A stretch of DNA of 64,000 nt from Babylonia areolata (lineage: Eukaryota > Mollusca > Gastropoda > Neogastropoda > Buccinidae). Made by a program: the position numbers and the translations under genes. Location: assembly GCF_041734735.1 (NCBI RefSeq), contig NC_134882.1:21259265-21323264 (forward strand), in the 5' to 3' direction. The notes beneath the pieces are model-generated. The model did no database searches, was not told the origin of the DNA, and saw nothing but the letters and a program-made list of their open reading frames with translations. Positions 48,201 through 63,200 of the stretch are shown one piece after another. The number at the start of each line of letters is the position of its first letter. Within the stretch, counting starts at the first letter, position 1.

Positions 48201-51200
48201 AGCCCATTCAAAGTAGTGACCATCCCATCAATTTCTTTCTAAAAGATTAAAAAATAAACAGCAAAAACTGCAAACACCTACAGCTGATAATGAATATGAT
48301 CAAAACTGAGCATCTGACATTCAGGCATGAGATTTAGATATGATAAAAACTGAATGGGGGGAATTAAAGTGGTAAAACTGTGGGAGTCTGGAAGCTGGCA
48401 CAGTAGGATCCAGGGTAAGACTGATGGAGGTCATGGTGCAACCCCCTGAAGCTTAGGTATAAAACTGCTTCTTAAAAATATGTATATAGAGAGCATGGTG
48501 AACCACTGATTTAGTTACATCTATTAACACACACACAAACCATGTCTATGCTTTCTGAGTCAACACACAAAATACACCATAAAACCTCACCAAAGCTACA
48601 ATGAAGCACTTGAAATTTTGTCAGTCATGTTAAACTACAGATTTCAGTTAAAGTTCTTCCTGGAAACACTTGCTGAATCCACATTTCAACAGTTCAGGTC
48701 AGTGGACACTTTTTAAAATTCTTTTTATTTTATTCATTTTCTCATAAACACATATCAAGATCAACCATGAATGACAGTATACATAAATTTTTAAAGCATC
48801 AACCTCAACAATATGCTCGAACCAATCAAAGAAGTAATATATTTGTAAAATAACCTTTAAAAAAACAAACTATGGTCCAAGACAGACAAGATCAGAATTA
48901 AGTCTACTTTCACCAGTGTGCGTGCAGGACATTAAATAAAATTCTTCCTCTTCAAAACAAAGGTATTCTTAAGTGTTGTACACCCCTGGAAAAGTTGCAC
49001 CTTTGCAAAACAGAAGATAAAATTCAAGGTTACTTTCAGACAATTTGAAAATATAAGTAGACCTCTCATCAAGATATGCAATAATGCCTGTAACACTTAA
49101 AATTTAATTGAATTAAAAAAAAGAAAAAAAGAAAAAAAAGTAGATAATATCTAAGATGGAATGACATGGATACCTGCTGTGATTTCTGTGAGACCGGTAA
49201 CTGCTTGCCACCGACAGATGTTGGCTGAGAACTGGTCATGTGTGAAGCAGTTCCATTGGGCATGGTCTGGGACTGAGCCACACTGGGTGACGACTGTGCC
49301 TGAGAAGAGAGAAGCTGCTGCTGCTGTTGCATGGCCAAACTCAGAGAGCTGGCAGAACTATCTGACGATAAGCTGGAGATGGTGGCAGCAGCTGTGCTAG
49401 TGCTGGTACTTGTGGCAGACAATGGACTTGTGAGCTGTGACTGCAAATACATATCAGGAATCAATATTTCAATGCTTGGCAAGGTGACAAATCTTTCACA
49501 AGCCCTACAAGGTACAAAAGAAGTTAATTATATTCTTAATCAATTTTTATAATTACCTACTATCGAAAATTGCAGAGAGTTATTCCCTTTGGCATGGGAT
49601 TTCATGTGTGATTAGTGCTGGGCGACCTGGGGGGTTAGAGGGTTAAGAAGCATATTCATTTCACGAAACCTGCACACTGAATCTGGTAACACCTGACATA
49701 CCTGAGATCGTTGTGCAAGGTGCTGAGAGACCAGCTGTTGTTGGCCAGGTAAACCTGGCTGCTGTGTATTTTGCTGCTGTTGTTGCAGCTGTGGGACCTG
49801 GGTATGGCTGGGTTGGGACCCTACTGTCTGTGACACTCGGCCCACCTGGCCAGCAGCAGGCTGAGGGAGATGATGAGGTGTCACCTGTGGGGGACGTACA
49901 CCAACGTTGGAGCCAGGACCCATCAAGTCGTTGGACAACTGCAGGGTGTGAGCAATCTGGGTGCTGGTCAGTGGACCATCTGAACACACAGTATGGTAAT
50001 TTAATTCATAAGATCTACAGTGGGAAACAAGATCACTCGTTAGGTTCATTTTGACAATGACAATATTTTTTTCACATAAATAATTTGTTCATACAGGTAT
50101 CCATCCATTTGTAAAAGAAAATATATTACTGTGCAAATTACCTGACCAATGTAATGAACAAGTTGAACATGTTTGTAATGAACAAGCTGACAAAAAACAA
50201 AACACCGATTTCAAAACAACTGCATGTCATTGAAAATATACAAAATTGGAAAACATCATGTGTCTTGTATCCTTTATTCATTTACCTTTCAGGAAATATA
50301 AACTTTTATGGGCCTCTCTCCAATAACAAAGAGCACAGAACTTTTTGAAAATATACCCCTTTTTTGAGAAAAAAACCCCCTGGTAAACAGATTTCACTTA
50401 AATCTTATTTCCCTGGCAGTGAAAGGGTTAATGGAGATACTATTTTTGACACTACAGTCCCAGGGTATGTGACATAGAGGGAACATCCAGATGAGCCAGG
50501 AAGAGGATCATGGGAGGGGGGCTAAAGGTGTAAAATTGTTTTTCTTCATATACCAATGTTCCTGTATTTCATTTTAAAGACCTTGCTCAGGTGAATACAA
50601 ATCGCTTTATTTCATCAACACAGCTTTCAAAAAATGAAGAATCTGTGTCCATTTTGCTATTCTGACATTTTGCCATTTGCAAAAAAAAAAAAAAATAATA
50701 ATAATTTAAAAAAAAAATAAAATAATAAATTTTTTTAGAACTCAGTATGGAAAAAACAAACTGTCATGTTGAAAAACCAGAGAAAAAGGCATATTCATTA
50801 TATACAAAATATTACCCTCCTTAGTTTTTTTAGCCTTCTGTGTTCTTTAGTAAACATGCAGAGATCCTGGAAAATTGCAGATTTATCCAAAAGTTCAAAA
50901 TGAGGTGCAAAAAGGCTCAATTTCAGTGAATTTCACTTGGCTGTAACTTTGTTTCTAATAATAGTAACATGGATAGAACCATAATTTTTGCTGTGGGGCG
51001 TTTGTTTTGACTTGCATTTTTAACCTAAGCTTCTTGTATAGTTCATTAGTTGTTTCAACAGACATTCCTTCTTTTTTTCTTAGGTTGTTGGTACCTACAA
51101 CAGGTGACAGATAAATATCTCCTGACAATGAAAGGATGCAACAAAATTTTATCTTCAAAGAACAGGGCCTTGCCAAACATCACAACCCACCATCTGAAAA

Positions 51201-54200
51201 ACTTCTGAACTCTAATTAAGTACTTGTATTAATAAAATAAATTTAAAAAAAAGGAAAAAAAAAAAGAAAAGAAAAACATTCTAAGAAAATAAAGTTTTAA
51301 AGTATTTAATAATAATAATAATGAAATTCATATAGTGCTGAATCTTGTGCAGAGACAAATCAAAGCACTTTCGCACCATTCATTCACATGCATGCATAAC
51401 TCTCAAAACTGGAGAAACTGAAGACAAGGAAGTAGCAGGGAAGGGAGGCTATCTTGGGAAGAGGTGGGTTTTAATGCCAGACGAAGCAACAAAAGAAGTT
51501 CATTCCAACTGCAAGGTCCAGAGACAAAGAACAGCAGCCAACAGTGGAGTGTTTGAATCTGGGTATACGTAAACAGAGTGGACCTGAAGCCAATCGTAGA
51601 GAGCGAGATGGAGTGTAGAGGTGAAGGCAGCCCCAGAAATAGGAAGGGGCAGATTTGTGAATACATTTATAATATAGAGTGCTAATCTTGTACTTTTATT
51701 CTGTGAGACAGGGAGCCAATGGAGATGTTGCAAAAGAGGAGTGAGGTGCTCAGATCTTTTCTTTCTGAGGACGAGTCAGGCAGCAAAGTTCTGTATGCAC
51801 TGAAGGTACTGAATGGCTGAAGCAGGCAAACCAGACAACGGACAGTTATAGTAGTAAAGGCAAGAGAAAATGAGAGAAACAAGTCCAGATGCTGTGTCGG
51901 TGGACAGATATTTCCGAATGGAACTGATGCACCGCAACTGACAGTAACAGGATTGACATGTCTGACTGATAAATTCATGCATGGAGAGTGTGTTGTCAAG
52001 GACAACACCGAGGTTCCTGACTTTCTATTTCATGAAGGAATTTTCACCGGACAAACATGCAACACACAAACATACTGTGTCGAACAGCACTGGTAACAGG
52101 CATGGCAGCATTTGTATTCTGTCCTCGCATGCGCTGCATACGCTTTTCTTCCAGTTCCTTTTGGATCTTGTAGATCTTTTCAGCCAACAGGTGGTAATAC
52201 TCTCCCTGAAAAGTGATCAAGAGCGATGTACCACAATACAGCACACAACACAAAGAAACAAAAGCTATTTCATTCCAAGACTAATCTCTGAAATGCCTGA
52301 GGTTTGCAAAATATAAATATCAAGCATCAATATTGCTCAGGAAACAATATGATGTAACATTTATCGTCAGATAAATCATAACCATTGTGTTCTTATTAGA
52401 CAGGTCTCAATGAAAAACATTACCCACTTTACACGCAGGATGAAACTATACATGAAGAGAAAACTGGACAATTAACAAAACCACTCACCCTGTCATTTGC
52501 TGTCTCGTACATGTCCCCTTCTACTTTTCGGGCATAGGCAACCAGATTTTTCATTCTGCTGTCCCTCAATGCTGCTGGATCTGGTGTTGGGAATATAGCT
52601 TGCACTCTGAAACAAAATAGTAGGCTCATTTTTAATACCAGTTACGATAATAAAAACAGAAAAAGGTTCCCGGTAATAATAATAATGTACTATTTGTATA
52701 GTGACCTATCTCTAAGAGCTCAGGGCACTTTACAAGAAATAAAAATCTTACAAGTTACATAAAACATTCATGACCACTCTTTCTTTCTCAACCGCCCCCC
52801 CCTCCCCCACACACTCTCCCTTTCCCACTCTACATACATCCAAAGTGAGCTGACGTGAGTGGTGTTGGAGAACAAGAGTACTTATAGATAGGTTTTAAAA
52901 AGATGAGTTTTTGGTGATGAGCGAAAAGCAGAAATAGAATCAGATGCATGGATATGATGCGGAAGTTTGTTCCAGATGTGAGCAGCAGCAAAGAAAGAAC
53001 ATTCACCATAGGTTCTGGTATTGACACGAGGAAGTTTCAAAAGGTAACATTCTGAGGAAGAGCGGAGATTTCTTGCGGGAGAGTAAACACTGATAAGGTA
53101 AGAAAGATATGTAGGTCCTGCGGAGTGGAAAGCAGAATAGCAGAGACATGCAACTTTGTATTCAGTTCTCACTTCAATGGGGAGCCAATATAGAGTTCAG
53201 AGGGGAGGAGAAATGTGATCAGTACATGGGCAGCATTGTTTTGAAGTTCTTGGATTCGCTGAAGAATATTATGTGGACAGGCTATGAGAAGAGAATTACA
53301 TGCAACCACCACATTTCCACCTCCCTGACACCTGGAACACATCTATCCTACCTCCCACCCCCACTCCCAAAATGGTCCATTTTTTGTACACAAATGTTTT
53401 TTCCATTCACCCAATGAAAAACTTCTCCGTCACTATATCTTTTTACCTGCCATATCAGTTTATACTTTTCAAAACTTTCTCAGGGGTAAATTTAAAAGAC
53501 ACTGAATTCTATATGCCAAAAATGTTAAAAATATATGGAAAACTGTTCACAAGACAGCTCTGTAGCATCCCTACAATCAATGTGAGTTGCAGAGCTTCAC
53601 ACTGGTGAAAAAGACCAGGTACCATGAAACCATGGCAGTAAAAGTGAGAGACCCAAAAAAAAGAACATGGGCCTGGGGAAATAGGTACTTGCGGAACTCA
53701 TTAAGTCTAGACATACAAACATGGGCCAGGGGAAATAGGTCTTGCGGATCTCATTAAGTCCAGACATGTAATAACACGGGCCAGGGGAAATATGTCTTGT
53801 GGATCTCATCAAGTCCAGACATACAAATATGGGCCAGGGGAAATATGTCTTGTGGATCTCGTTAAGTCCAGATATATAATATCATGGGCCAGGGGAAATA
53901 TGTCTTGCAGATCTCATTAAGTCAAGATATATATAAACACGGGCCAGGGGAAATATGTCTTGCGGATCTCATTAAGTCCAGATATATACAAACACGGGCC
54001 AGGGGAAATATGTCTTGTGGATCTGATAAAGTCCAGACATACAAACACAGGCCAGGGGATATATGTCTTGCGGATCTGATAAAGTCCAGACATACAAACA
54101 CGGGCCAGGGGAAATATGTCTTGCAGATCTGATCAAGTCCAGACATACAAACACCTCCCTCTGTATGTAATCATTGTGTAGACATATTTGATATGAACAA

Positions 54201-57200
54201 ACCATTTGTCACAGTTAAGAATGTGTAATTAAACTATTTTTCAATACCCTCTCTTCATGTACAGGTGTGTGTCTGCATTTTGTAAACAAAGGCCTTGCCT
54301 TCTGTACTCAGTTATCACACCATCCCCTTCCCTTTCTGAATACGTACAATTTATGCACCAAGTGGTTCCTCAAATCTTGAGTGACTTGAGCATGCCAATC
54401 TTTGCGAGTAGAGGGTTGCACAGTCAAATCCTGATTGGCCTGAACAGGAGGATGGTTTTGATTCACTGCTGGATTTGCGCTGGGATTGGCAGCAGGAGCT
54501 GCTGTCATCTGTGGTATCTGGCTGTTATTGGCAGGAGCAGCAATCTGGCCTCCTGATGCTGAAACAAAGTCAACATGAAAGTTACATAGTAAACCCGTAG
54601 TAGTAAAGTTCTTAAGGCCACTTGAATGATTAACAATTTACTGTAGTATTTAAACTGTTTCACCTTCCAATGAAATATGATTTAGCTGGTGCATTAACCA
54701 CACATCATCAAATGACTTTTTTTTTCCAGAAATGTCCAATGAATGGGGTGGGTGTTTTTTCGGTTTTTTTTTTCTTTATTAGCATGGTAGTGGGTGTGTT
54801 TGCTCATTCATAGATGCAGTGTGTGCATGAATTTATGTGTATTTGTTCATGTTCATGTGCACAACTACATGCAACTGAAACACATCTGACTTAAACTTCT
54901 TTGCAGATAAAAATATGACAAAACCCTTTTGTCCAGATGGTGTGGAGTATATGTTCTGCCATGTCCTTTTATGGGTAACATTTTGCTGAGCCATAACAAA
55001 CTGAAGGTTGAAGGTTAACTGTATTTCAACCCTGATGTTCTGAGTTGTTAAAACAGTTCAGGCAGATCTGCACAGACTTAAACTGTAATTAATACCCTAA
55101 CACAATGTCAAGTTTCACCCTGTCAAGTTTCTTATTCTGATGATCCTGCATTTAGGTGTTCGTTATTTTTGCTGTAATTTGTTCTCAGTTGAATGAAATT
55201 AGTTCAATTAGATTTGCATTGACCTGGACCGTTACCAACACCATAATACCATATCAAAGTTTCATCTTGTGATGATCCTGCTGTTCTGTGTTTATTTTTG
55301 CTGTAACTTATTCAGAGTTGAGTGAAAGCAGTACAGGTAGATTTGCACTTACCTGGACTGTTATCAGCACTCTAACATCATGTCATAGATTTTATCTTTT
55401 GAAGATCCTGCAGTTAAGTGTTTATCATTTTTGCTGTGACTTTTACAAAAGGAATGTTTATATTTTTCACTGGGCAAATGGGTCAAAATTCTAGTATCAG
55501 TTAAAGAACTGTCTAACCACTATTTTTTTTGGTAATACTCCACAGAACTAACTATTATTTTCAAATCACATGGGACCAAAATATATCAACATGTATAGTG
55601 GAGTATAAGAAAACTTGCCTAAGCATTGTAAATAACTGCAAGTACTTTTTTTCTTGTAACCATGAAATACCCCTTCTACTTTATATATACAGAGATCCAA
55701 ACTGCATACGCTGCAATAAAAATGCCTTAATGACTTTGTACCAAAAGTTGATCATACAATTGGTGAAGTACTTTGCAAAAGTTTTGTTTTATTGTGATGT
55801 GCAAAAGAATTTTTTTGAAAACAACATGAAGTTCACATTTTAAAACTATAGTGGAAATAAAATGCCTTTCTGCTTTTGTAACCGGCAACTTCCATATATA
55901 AGCTACTCCTATCCCCTCCCCCCATCAGAAACTGGAATTTGCATCTCAGAAAAAAAAAAGTACAAACCAGGTTGGGAGGGACCAGCATTTTGAAGCTGCA
56001 CCATGGTGTTGACACCCTGAGGTTTGAGGCCAAGTGATTCATATGCACGCCGCATTGCAGCATCGGTCACATTCGTAACGTTTGCAGTCTGGTTGGGCCC
56101 CGGTTGCACTGCAGGATTTGGTGGCATGGATGGACCTACGTAAAACAGGTTCATATAGCACACAATTACAGATGCGTGTATAAAGAAAAAAAAAATCAGT
56201 ATTACACACCAAACAAAATATTTACATTGCAAAATTCTTAACTTCGCAACTGTTACAGAGTGCTATCACCTACTATGCTGTGCTGTCTCCTCAGTTCCCC
56301 ACTTTTTGCAACTGCTTAATTCTAATAATACTAAAATGAGCTGTGGTCTGGATCATGTGGTCCAAGGACAACAACCCTGTGGAATAACAGGGCAGAGACT
56401 GAATCTATATAGTCTTTCAAGCATAATATCACGAGTACTAACCATATACTGGAGTGATGGCCTAGAGGTAACGCGTCCGCCTAGGAAGCAAGAGAATCTG
56501 AGCGAGCTGGCTCGAATCACAGCTCAGCCACCGATATTTTCTCTCCCTCCACTAGACCTTGAGTGGTGGTCTGGACGCTAGTCATTCGGATAAGACGATA
56601 AACTGAGGTCCCGTGTGCAGCATGCACTTAGCGCATGTAAAATAACCCACGGCAACAAAAGGGTTGTTCCTGGCAAAATTCTGTAGAAAAATTCACTGCG
56701 ATAGGAAAAAACAAATAAAACTGCATGCAGGAAAAAATACAAAAAAATGGGTGGCGCTGTAGTGTAGCGACGCGCTCTCCCTGGAGAGAGCACCCCAAAT
56801 TTCACACAGAGAAATCTGTTGTGATAAAAAGAAATACAAATACAAATATTTATCATCATCAAAAGAAAACCAACATATACAAAATCTGAGCCTACCAAGA
56901 TCAGAATCATCGGATATGTGCCAGTGCTCTGCCCGCTCAGAGTGTTGGATTCGGCCAATCGCAGAATTTTTTTTCATACACTCAGCAGTGTTCAATTAAA
57001 GGGAAACTAATCAGGCTGTTTTGAGGGATCAGTCTAGGAAAAACTGAGTTATTTCCCCTTGACCGTTAACCACGTAAAAGGCTTTTTTCCCTAGACTTTT
57101 CTAGACTGGGTGAAAGGTAATCTTTTCATCACCAAAATGGCATCCGAGACTAATGTACTCCCTGCGTGAGGCTGTCGAAATAGTGACAGGAGGAGGATCA

Positions 57201-60200
57201 GACATTGAACGTGACCTCCTTGACACTGGTGACGAATTCTCTGATTTTTCTTATGATCATGACATTCAGTCAGTACCAGATGATGATTTTGAAAGTGACG
57301 ACGAAACTTTGCTGACTGACCCCTATGACACTGAGACAGAAATCGACAGTGACACTAGTGACGGCCATACTGCAAGACAGGGTGACTTGATGATTGTAGA
57401 TATTGACAATGAGGAACAAGAGTACTTGTATGAGTGGGTAAAAGACCTGACAAACTTCCCACTGGCTGCACCTTTCACTGGGACCCCAGGACTCTGACTT
57501 TCCAGACACGTCCACTCTGCTGAGGTGAGTATGTTTATAATTTGATACTTTGCTAATATATTTCTTGTGTAAATAATGTTGATTTTTACAATTTTTAATG
57601 AATAATTTGTATATATTAATGTAAAATTATCATTTTCTGTGTGTGCACTTATTAAATTGTGTGGGTGTGTGTCTGTGCAATGGGTGTGTCAGTGTATAAT
57701 GCATGGTCGTGTCTGTGCGTGTGTGTAATTTATACTGTCACTCCTGAATTATTATGCATGTGTATATGCTGTGTAATATTATGGATGTTTATTTTGCATA
57801 TTTCTTTTCTTTTCTTTCTTTTTTTTTTTTTTTTGTGCAATACATGCAAAAGCTTTTCTTCTTTTTTTCTTATGACAGCACTGTCTGTTACAGAAATTCA
57901 AAACACTTTACACGCATGAGGAGGAGATCTGCCACACACAGGAGCAGACATGGAGAGACTGAAGCCAGGCAGTCACTGGCCTGCTAACCATTCCACCCAC
58001 CAAGGAGCAGACCAGGAAAGCACAGAGAGGGTGCAAGGTGTGTTACGCCAAACTTAAAGCACAAGGAGCATCACGTCAAGAGGTGAAAAACGCACACACA
58101 AAAAAGCCACCACAATCATGTGCAAACAGTGTAAAATGCCCCTCTGTGCTGTTCCATGCTTTGAGGTGTTCCACACAGTCAAGCACTACAGCAAATAATA
58201 ATCTAGCTGCAGCAGAAATATGTAAATAGTTTTTTTTCCCCTTCTTTTTTTCATGTGATGGATTTGTAAGGTTTTTCTTTTTCTCTCTTTCCAGTGTTGT
58301 GATCTTCTATTTTATTTTTTTGAACAGTTTGTTGTGCAACATTTGACTTTAAACTGATTCATGAGAATCAGGGAACCTTAATGTGTGAGAAAATCATTGT
58401 ATGCTGCCTTGTGGATTAGCTGATGGATATGACATGCCTGTTGAGTACAGTATACCTATTTTTCTTTTTTTTCTTCTGTTTTTCAGTATTTAGTGACATA
58501 ATATTTAAAATATTATAAAAAATAAAAAAAATATTTAGCAGCATTTAATGAGAAAACTGTTTTAAAATGTTAAAAGAAGAGACGGTAAACTTTCTAAAGA
58601 TATATAATTTGTATGTCTTTGTATGAAAGTGTGTTGAATTTTTCAAATATGCCCATATTTGCCCATTAGAGTAAAACTACATGCACTGTTTAACTACGTC
58701 TCCATAAGAGTTAACATGCATGTTAACAAACAGCTGACCCTCTAGTGAGAATCACCTGGATTCCTGTGGTGCAACTGATGCTCTAACTCCAATCCCAACC
58801 ATGAAATCATGTAAAATGAAGAGCAAATTGCCTATTGATTGGAATACAAATAGCTTACCAGAAACTACCAACATAACAAACCGACGAGTTTAAGTTACTA
58901 TGGCTTTCCAACCTGAATACTTCATAACAAACTTACTAAGTATACCCCCTGGCTGAATGCTTACCACAGAAATAAAGCTAGAGGTATCACTGTGTGCTAA
59001 AGCCAAAGGACAAACAGCCACAATATAAGTGGCCAAAATGTTTAACAAATTTATACAGGTTAACCCAATTCCTCTGTTTAATACTTACTCACAATGAAGA
59101 CAGTTAATAGCATAGCCTGGGTAGTCCTTAAAAATATTCTTATTTTTTTCAAGACAAGAAACACACAAGAAACTGTCACATGGTGTGTCCGGTTGTTTAA
59201 AATCACCACTTCAAAAGACTGAATTTGCCAGAATTCAGAAGTCGATCAACAATTCTCACAACACTCAAGTCTATTTTGCCAAAATGTAGGCAGGTAAAGT
59301 ACAGGGTTTTTGGAGTGTTTTTTTTTGTTTTGATTTAATAACCCAGTTTAACCCTTTTCAGTCTGCCATGACATCCGGAAACTGCCAGCGCCCAGTAAAA
59401 CACACAGTAACTGTGGGAACTGCTATGCTTACCATAGGAACTCGCATCTCACGAAAAAGTTATTTCCATTTTTTCCTGTCATTTCTACTTCTTGGTGGAA
59501 AAACCCATGTCAAAACATGAAAAAGTTTCCAAAACATAAATAATTTTTTTGTGATCTATTGTGGAAGACAGTGCTGAAGAAAAATTGAGGGATGCACTGC
59601 ACAGTACATCACTACATGGTGATGTGTCACTACATGGTGAATGTGTAGCCTACTGAGACAGACAGTGATCTGGACAATGACTGGGATGAAGTTGTTAAAC
59701 TGCTGAATAGAGATTCATCATCGTAAAATTCTGAAAAAGATTTCTAGCATGGTCAAGTATTTTCAACATCAGAACTGCCAAATTTTTTTTAAAGAACTGA
59801 GGCTAAAGTAAACCACAACTTTCTGGCTGATGCAAACCCACAAAGAACCACAAGCTGATTTTTTCTCTTTTCTCTTTTTTCCCTTCTTTTAATAAGATGC
59901 AAACCTTTAAACATTTTTTTTGTTTCTCCCCCACTAATTTTAGGCGATATACAACTTGCTTAACATCATGAAGTACTTGTAAATATTTTGTTCAGACAAT
60001 AAGGAATCAATACAGGACACTGCCATTCATGATGTTATTTTTTGTGAAAATACGTTTGAGAAAAACAAACACTACAAAAAGAAGCAACGCAAAACAAAAG
60101 TGAAAAATCACACTATTACACTTTTCCCCCCAAGAAAATGGTCAAAGGGAGCTTCTTAAAACTTTTCATACAGCAAGATCACTATTAATCGAACATAATA

Positions 60201-63200
60201 AATAACATTTCCATTTGACAGTTTTATTAAATTCAAAACACACATCATTACCAAAATTAAGGAACAAACTTCCTTTCTGTATGCTTTCAGATAAAGTATG
60301 TGTAAATTTACTTGATCTGCAGTATAATGAGCTATGGTTAAGTCTGACCATCCCATCTTTCAATATGCAGGGCTCAACATCAATGGTTGTCCGACTGCCC
60401 AGGCCAAGTAATGTTATTACAAAACTTGCCTGGCCTGGAAAATTTTATTTTTTCTAGACTAGTATGTTGTGTTTTCAAAAATCCATCAAGCTCTTGATAC
60501 CAATCATCAGACTCTCTTTGTCTAGCAGACGATAATTAGAGTCTGACTTTTGATAGTGATCACCCGAAAAAGAGATACCATGCAGCTCTAAAAGCTGCTT
60601 TGCCATTGGTTATTATTTTTAGAGAACCAAAGGTCATTTCTGTAAGAGCATAGTTCGTCTTCTGCCCACCAAGTAAAATCATAATGCAATCTAATCTGTC
60701 GTTCCACTTAAACAACAACAAAAAATGTTCTATCTGACAATCAATCTCCATGGATGAATAGTCAAAACTGAAACATCGCAAACAGCAGAAGACGGTCTAT
60801 GAAGAGGAGAGAGAATGCAGTTTTCAACTGAAATAGCTGAAAGAATTTCCATGGCTGACAGTCAACTGTGAAAACACGCCAAAGTCAGTGTTTTATTAAG
60901 GGAGAGAGAAAACGTGTTTCAGCTGTTAAAACAACATTCACTTTTTGTGAAAAACAATGAAACAAACATAATTAAAGAAAAGGGTTCAACTGCTTCTTTC
61001 GCTATTGTGCGTGTGTGTGTGGGTGCATATTTTAAGTTTCTGAAAGCACCGAGGGCAAGTGCAATTTCTAATGACTTGCCCGACTGGATAAGTGGAAAAA
61101 AAAAAAGTGAACGTCAAGCCCTGATACCAGTTATTGTTCGTCACAATCAACAGTGACAAACACACAATCTGGATAAAAATCCAGTAACAAAAAAATATTT
61201 TCCATGCTGGCATGAATCATATCAGCTTATTTCACAAGTAGTACATGAAAACAGAACGGATCCCAAATTTCAACAAAAACAAAAAACTGTAAAGTCCCAC
61301 CTGTTTTTGAGCGGTCAGAAGCATGCTTCAGTGGTAAACAGACAGGGCAGTCTGACCTGGTACAATTCTTCCAATGAGTGATGATTTGTCTTGATGAAGC
61401 ACAATGGGCCACTGCACACAAAGTAACATATACTTTGTATACTCTGTCTGGCTTAGTATTTTGACCATGACAAACTGTTAGAAGCTATAACCAGTGTCTG
61501 CTCTCTTCAGCCACAATTCTGTGATTGAAACCAAGATTCCCCTCAGCACCTTTTCCTCCCTTCACTATATTATGAGCAGGGGTATGCTGAGCAGTGTAAG
61601 TTTGACACAATCACTGAATAAGTCTACCACAACCTGGAACTCCCCTTTTTGTGTAATTCTGTATTACAAAAGTACAAAAGTAATCTTCTTTTTGCATATT
61701 TTGTACCACATCAATGTATTGCAGAATAGAAAACAAAGGAGTGCTTATGGTTCAGCTGACAGGAGATGATGGCTGAATCATGCACAACAGTTTCTGGAAC
61801 TATCAACTTTTATCGTCTGAAATCCTATATAAGAATGGGTTATAAGTGAACTCGAAGTGAGAGCTCTTTCACATCAAAAGCCTGTCTCCAAGAACAGTAT
61901 CTTGAGTGGCCACTGAGGTGGCGATTGCTCTTACATCAAGGATCAAAGAAACCAGAACACTTGTATCCCTTTTGCAACTGGACATAATTCAGACAATATT
62001 GCAAAACATTTGGATTTTCATCCTCAGAGTTTATTCCAGCTTGAAAAACATTCACAGTGATTAACAACAATATTAATGTTGTAATGATATGATTTAATGA
62101 CATTGCATAGAATGTATCCAAATGCACCAAGATTCAGGTTTTGTCTCCCAAATGTGCAAATCTACCCTTCACTAATTCTTGTGGTAATTCACACAGATTC
62201 AAATTTAATTTTCATACATCACTGTGCAAATAGTCACAGCATATTTTAGTCAACCACTAACCAAATTACATTAAAAAGAACTAATGTTCTCGCCCCCTTT
62301 CCCCATAACCATTAACACATTATGTGCATACCCTGGTACATACACACACATGAAGCTTTCCAAGAAATAACTAGAAAGAAAAATTCATTATTTATTATTG
62401 CTGTAGCCAAACATGTCAAAAGAAATACCTTCACATGATTTCCCTTTTGTGCAGGTGGTCATGTGGTTCAAGACATTCTTCATTGTACGGCAGTAAGGCA
62501 GCCCACATGCCTGCTCGCCATTTGTCTGTTCACGCCTCTGACACTTGTGTGCATGCAACAGCAGCACAAGCTGCTGCTGTATCAACTTGCTCTTGTCGGG
62601 GTCAGCAGTGGGTTGTCGTTGTCCTGTCCCTCCTGGCAAGGGTGGGGGTGGCTTGATAACAAAACAAATCAAACATAAATTAAGTTTTCAGCATGAGTAT
62701 CCACTTTCACACCCATTTCTGTAACAAATACATTATCTGCCTTCTTACTGTTCAGCAAATAAACATTAATCCACATGCAAAATGAATGAAAAGCTGTAAA
62801 CAGATACAATGCACATATACACACTAAAAAAAACACTAAACAGCATGCATTCATACACACACACTGATAGAAAAAAGTATATTCATTAATAAATTACAAC
62901 AGAAGTTAGAATAGTGTATAGTCCCTTTCTTACCCCTCATCCCAATCATATGGTGTTCTTAAAATATATATTTCCCACTATTTACCTGCCTTTCTAATTA
63001 CAATTCAAATTAAATATGTTCAATTTTGTTATATATTCTCCTTCAGATGCTAAATTTAGTAGCATAGTTCACGTTAAAAGTAAACAAGACCAAACTAGCC
63101 CTGCCTCCTTTCTCTCCCCTTTTCATTCCCTCAATTTAATCAATGATCAAGTCATCTATTCAACTTTCACATAAATCAATTACAGAAATTTCTCACTAAA

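Noticed and set aside
49160-49173. U12-type intron (donor GTATCC)
   Set aside because: Only the first six bases fit, and the acceptor side at 47038 has no TTCCTTAAC-like branch point. Treated as an ordinary GT-AG intron.
57153-57497. Stand-alone acidic host protein of 114 codons
   Set aside because: Its end, [13 protein letters not shown], and the cysteine-rich domain downstream identify it as a piggyBac-like transposase remnant.
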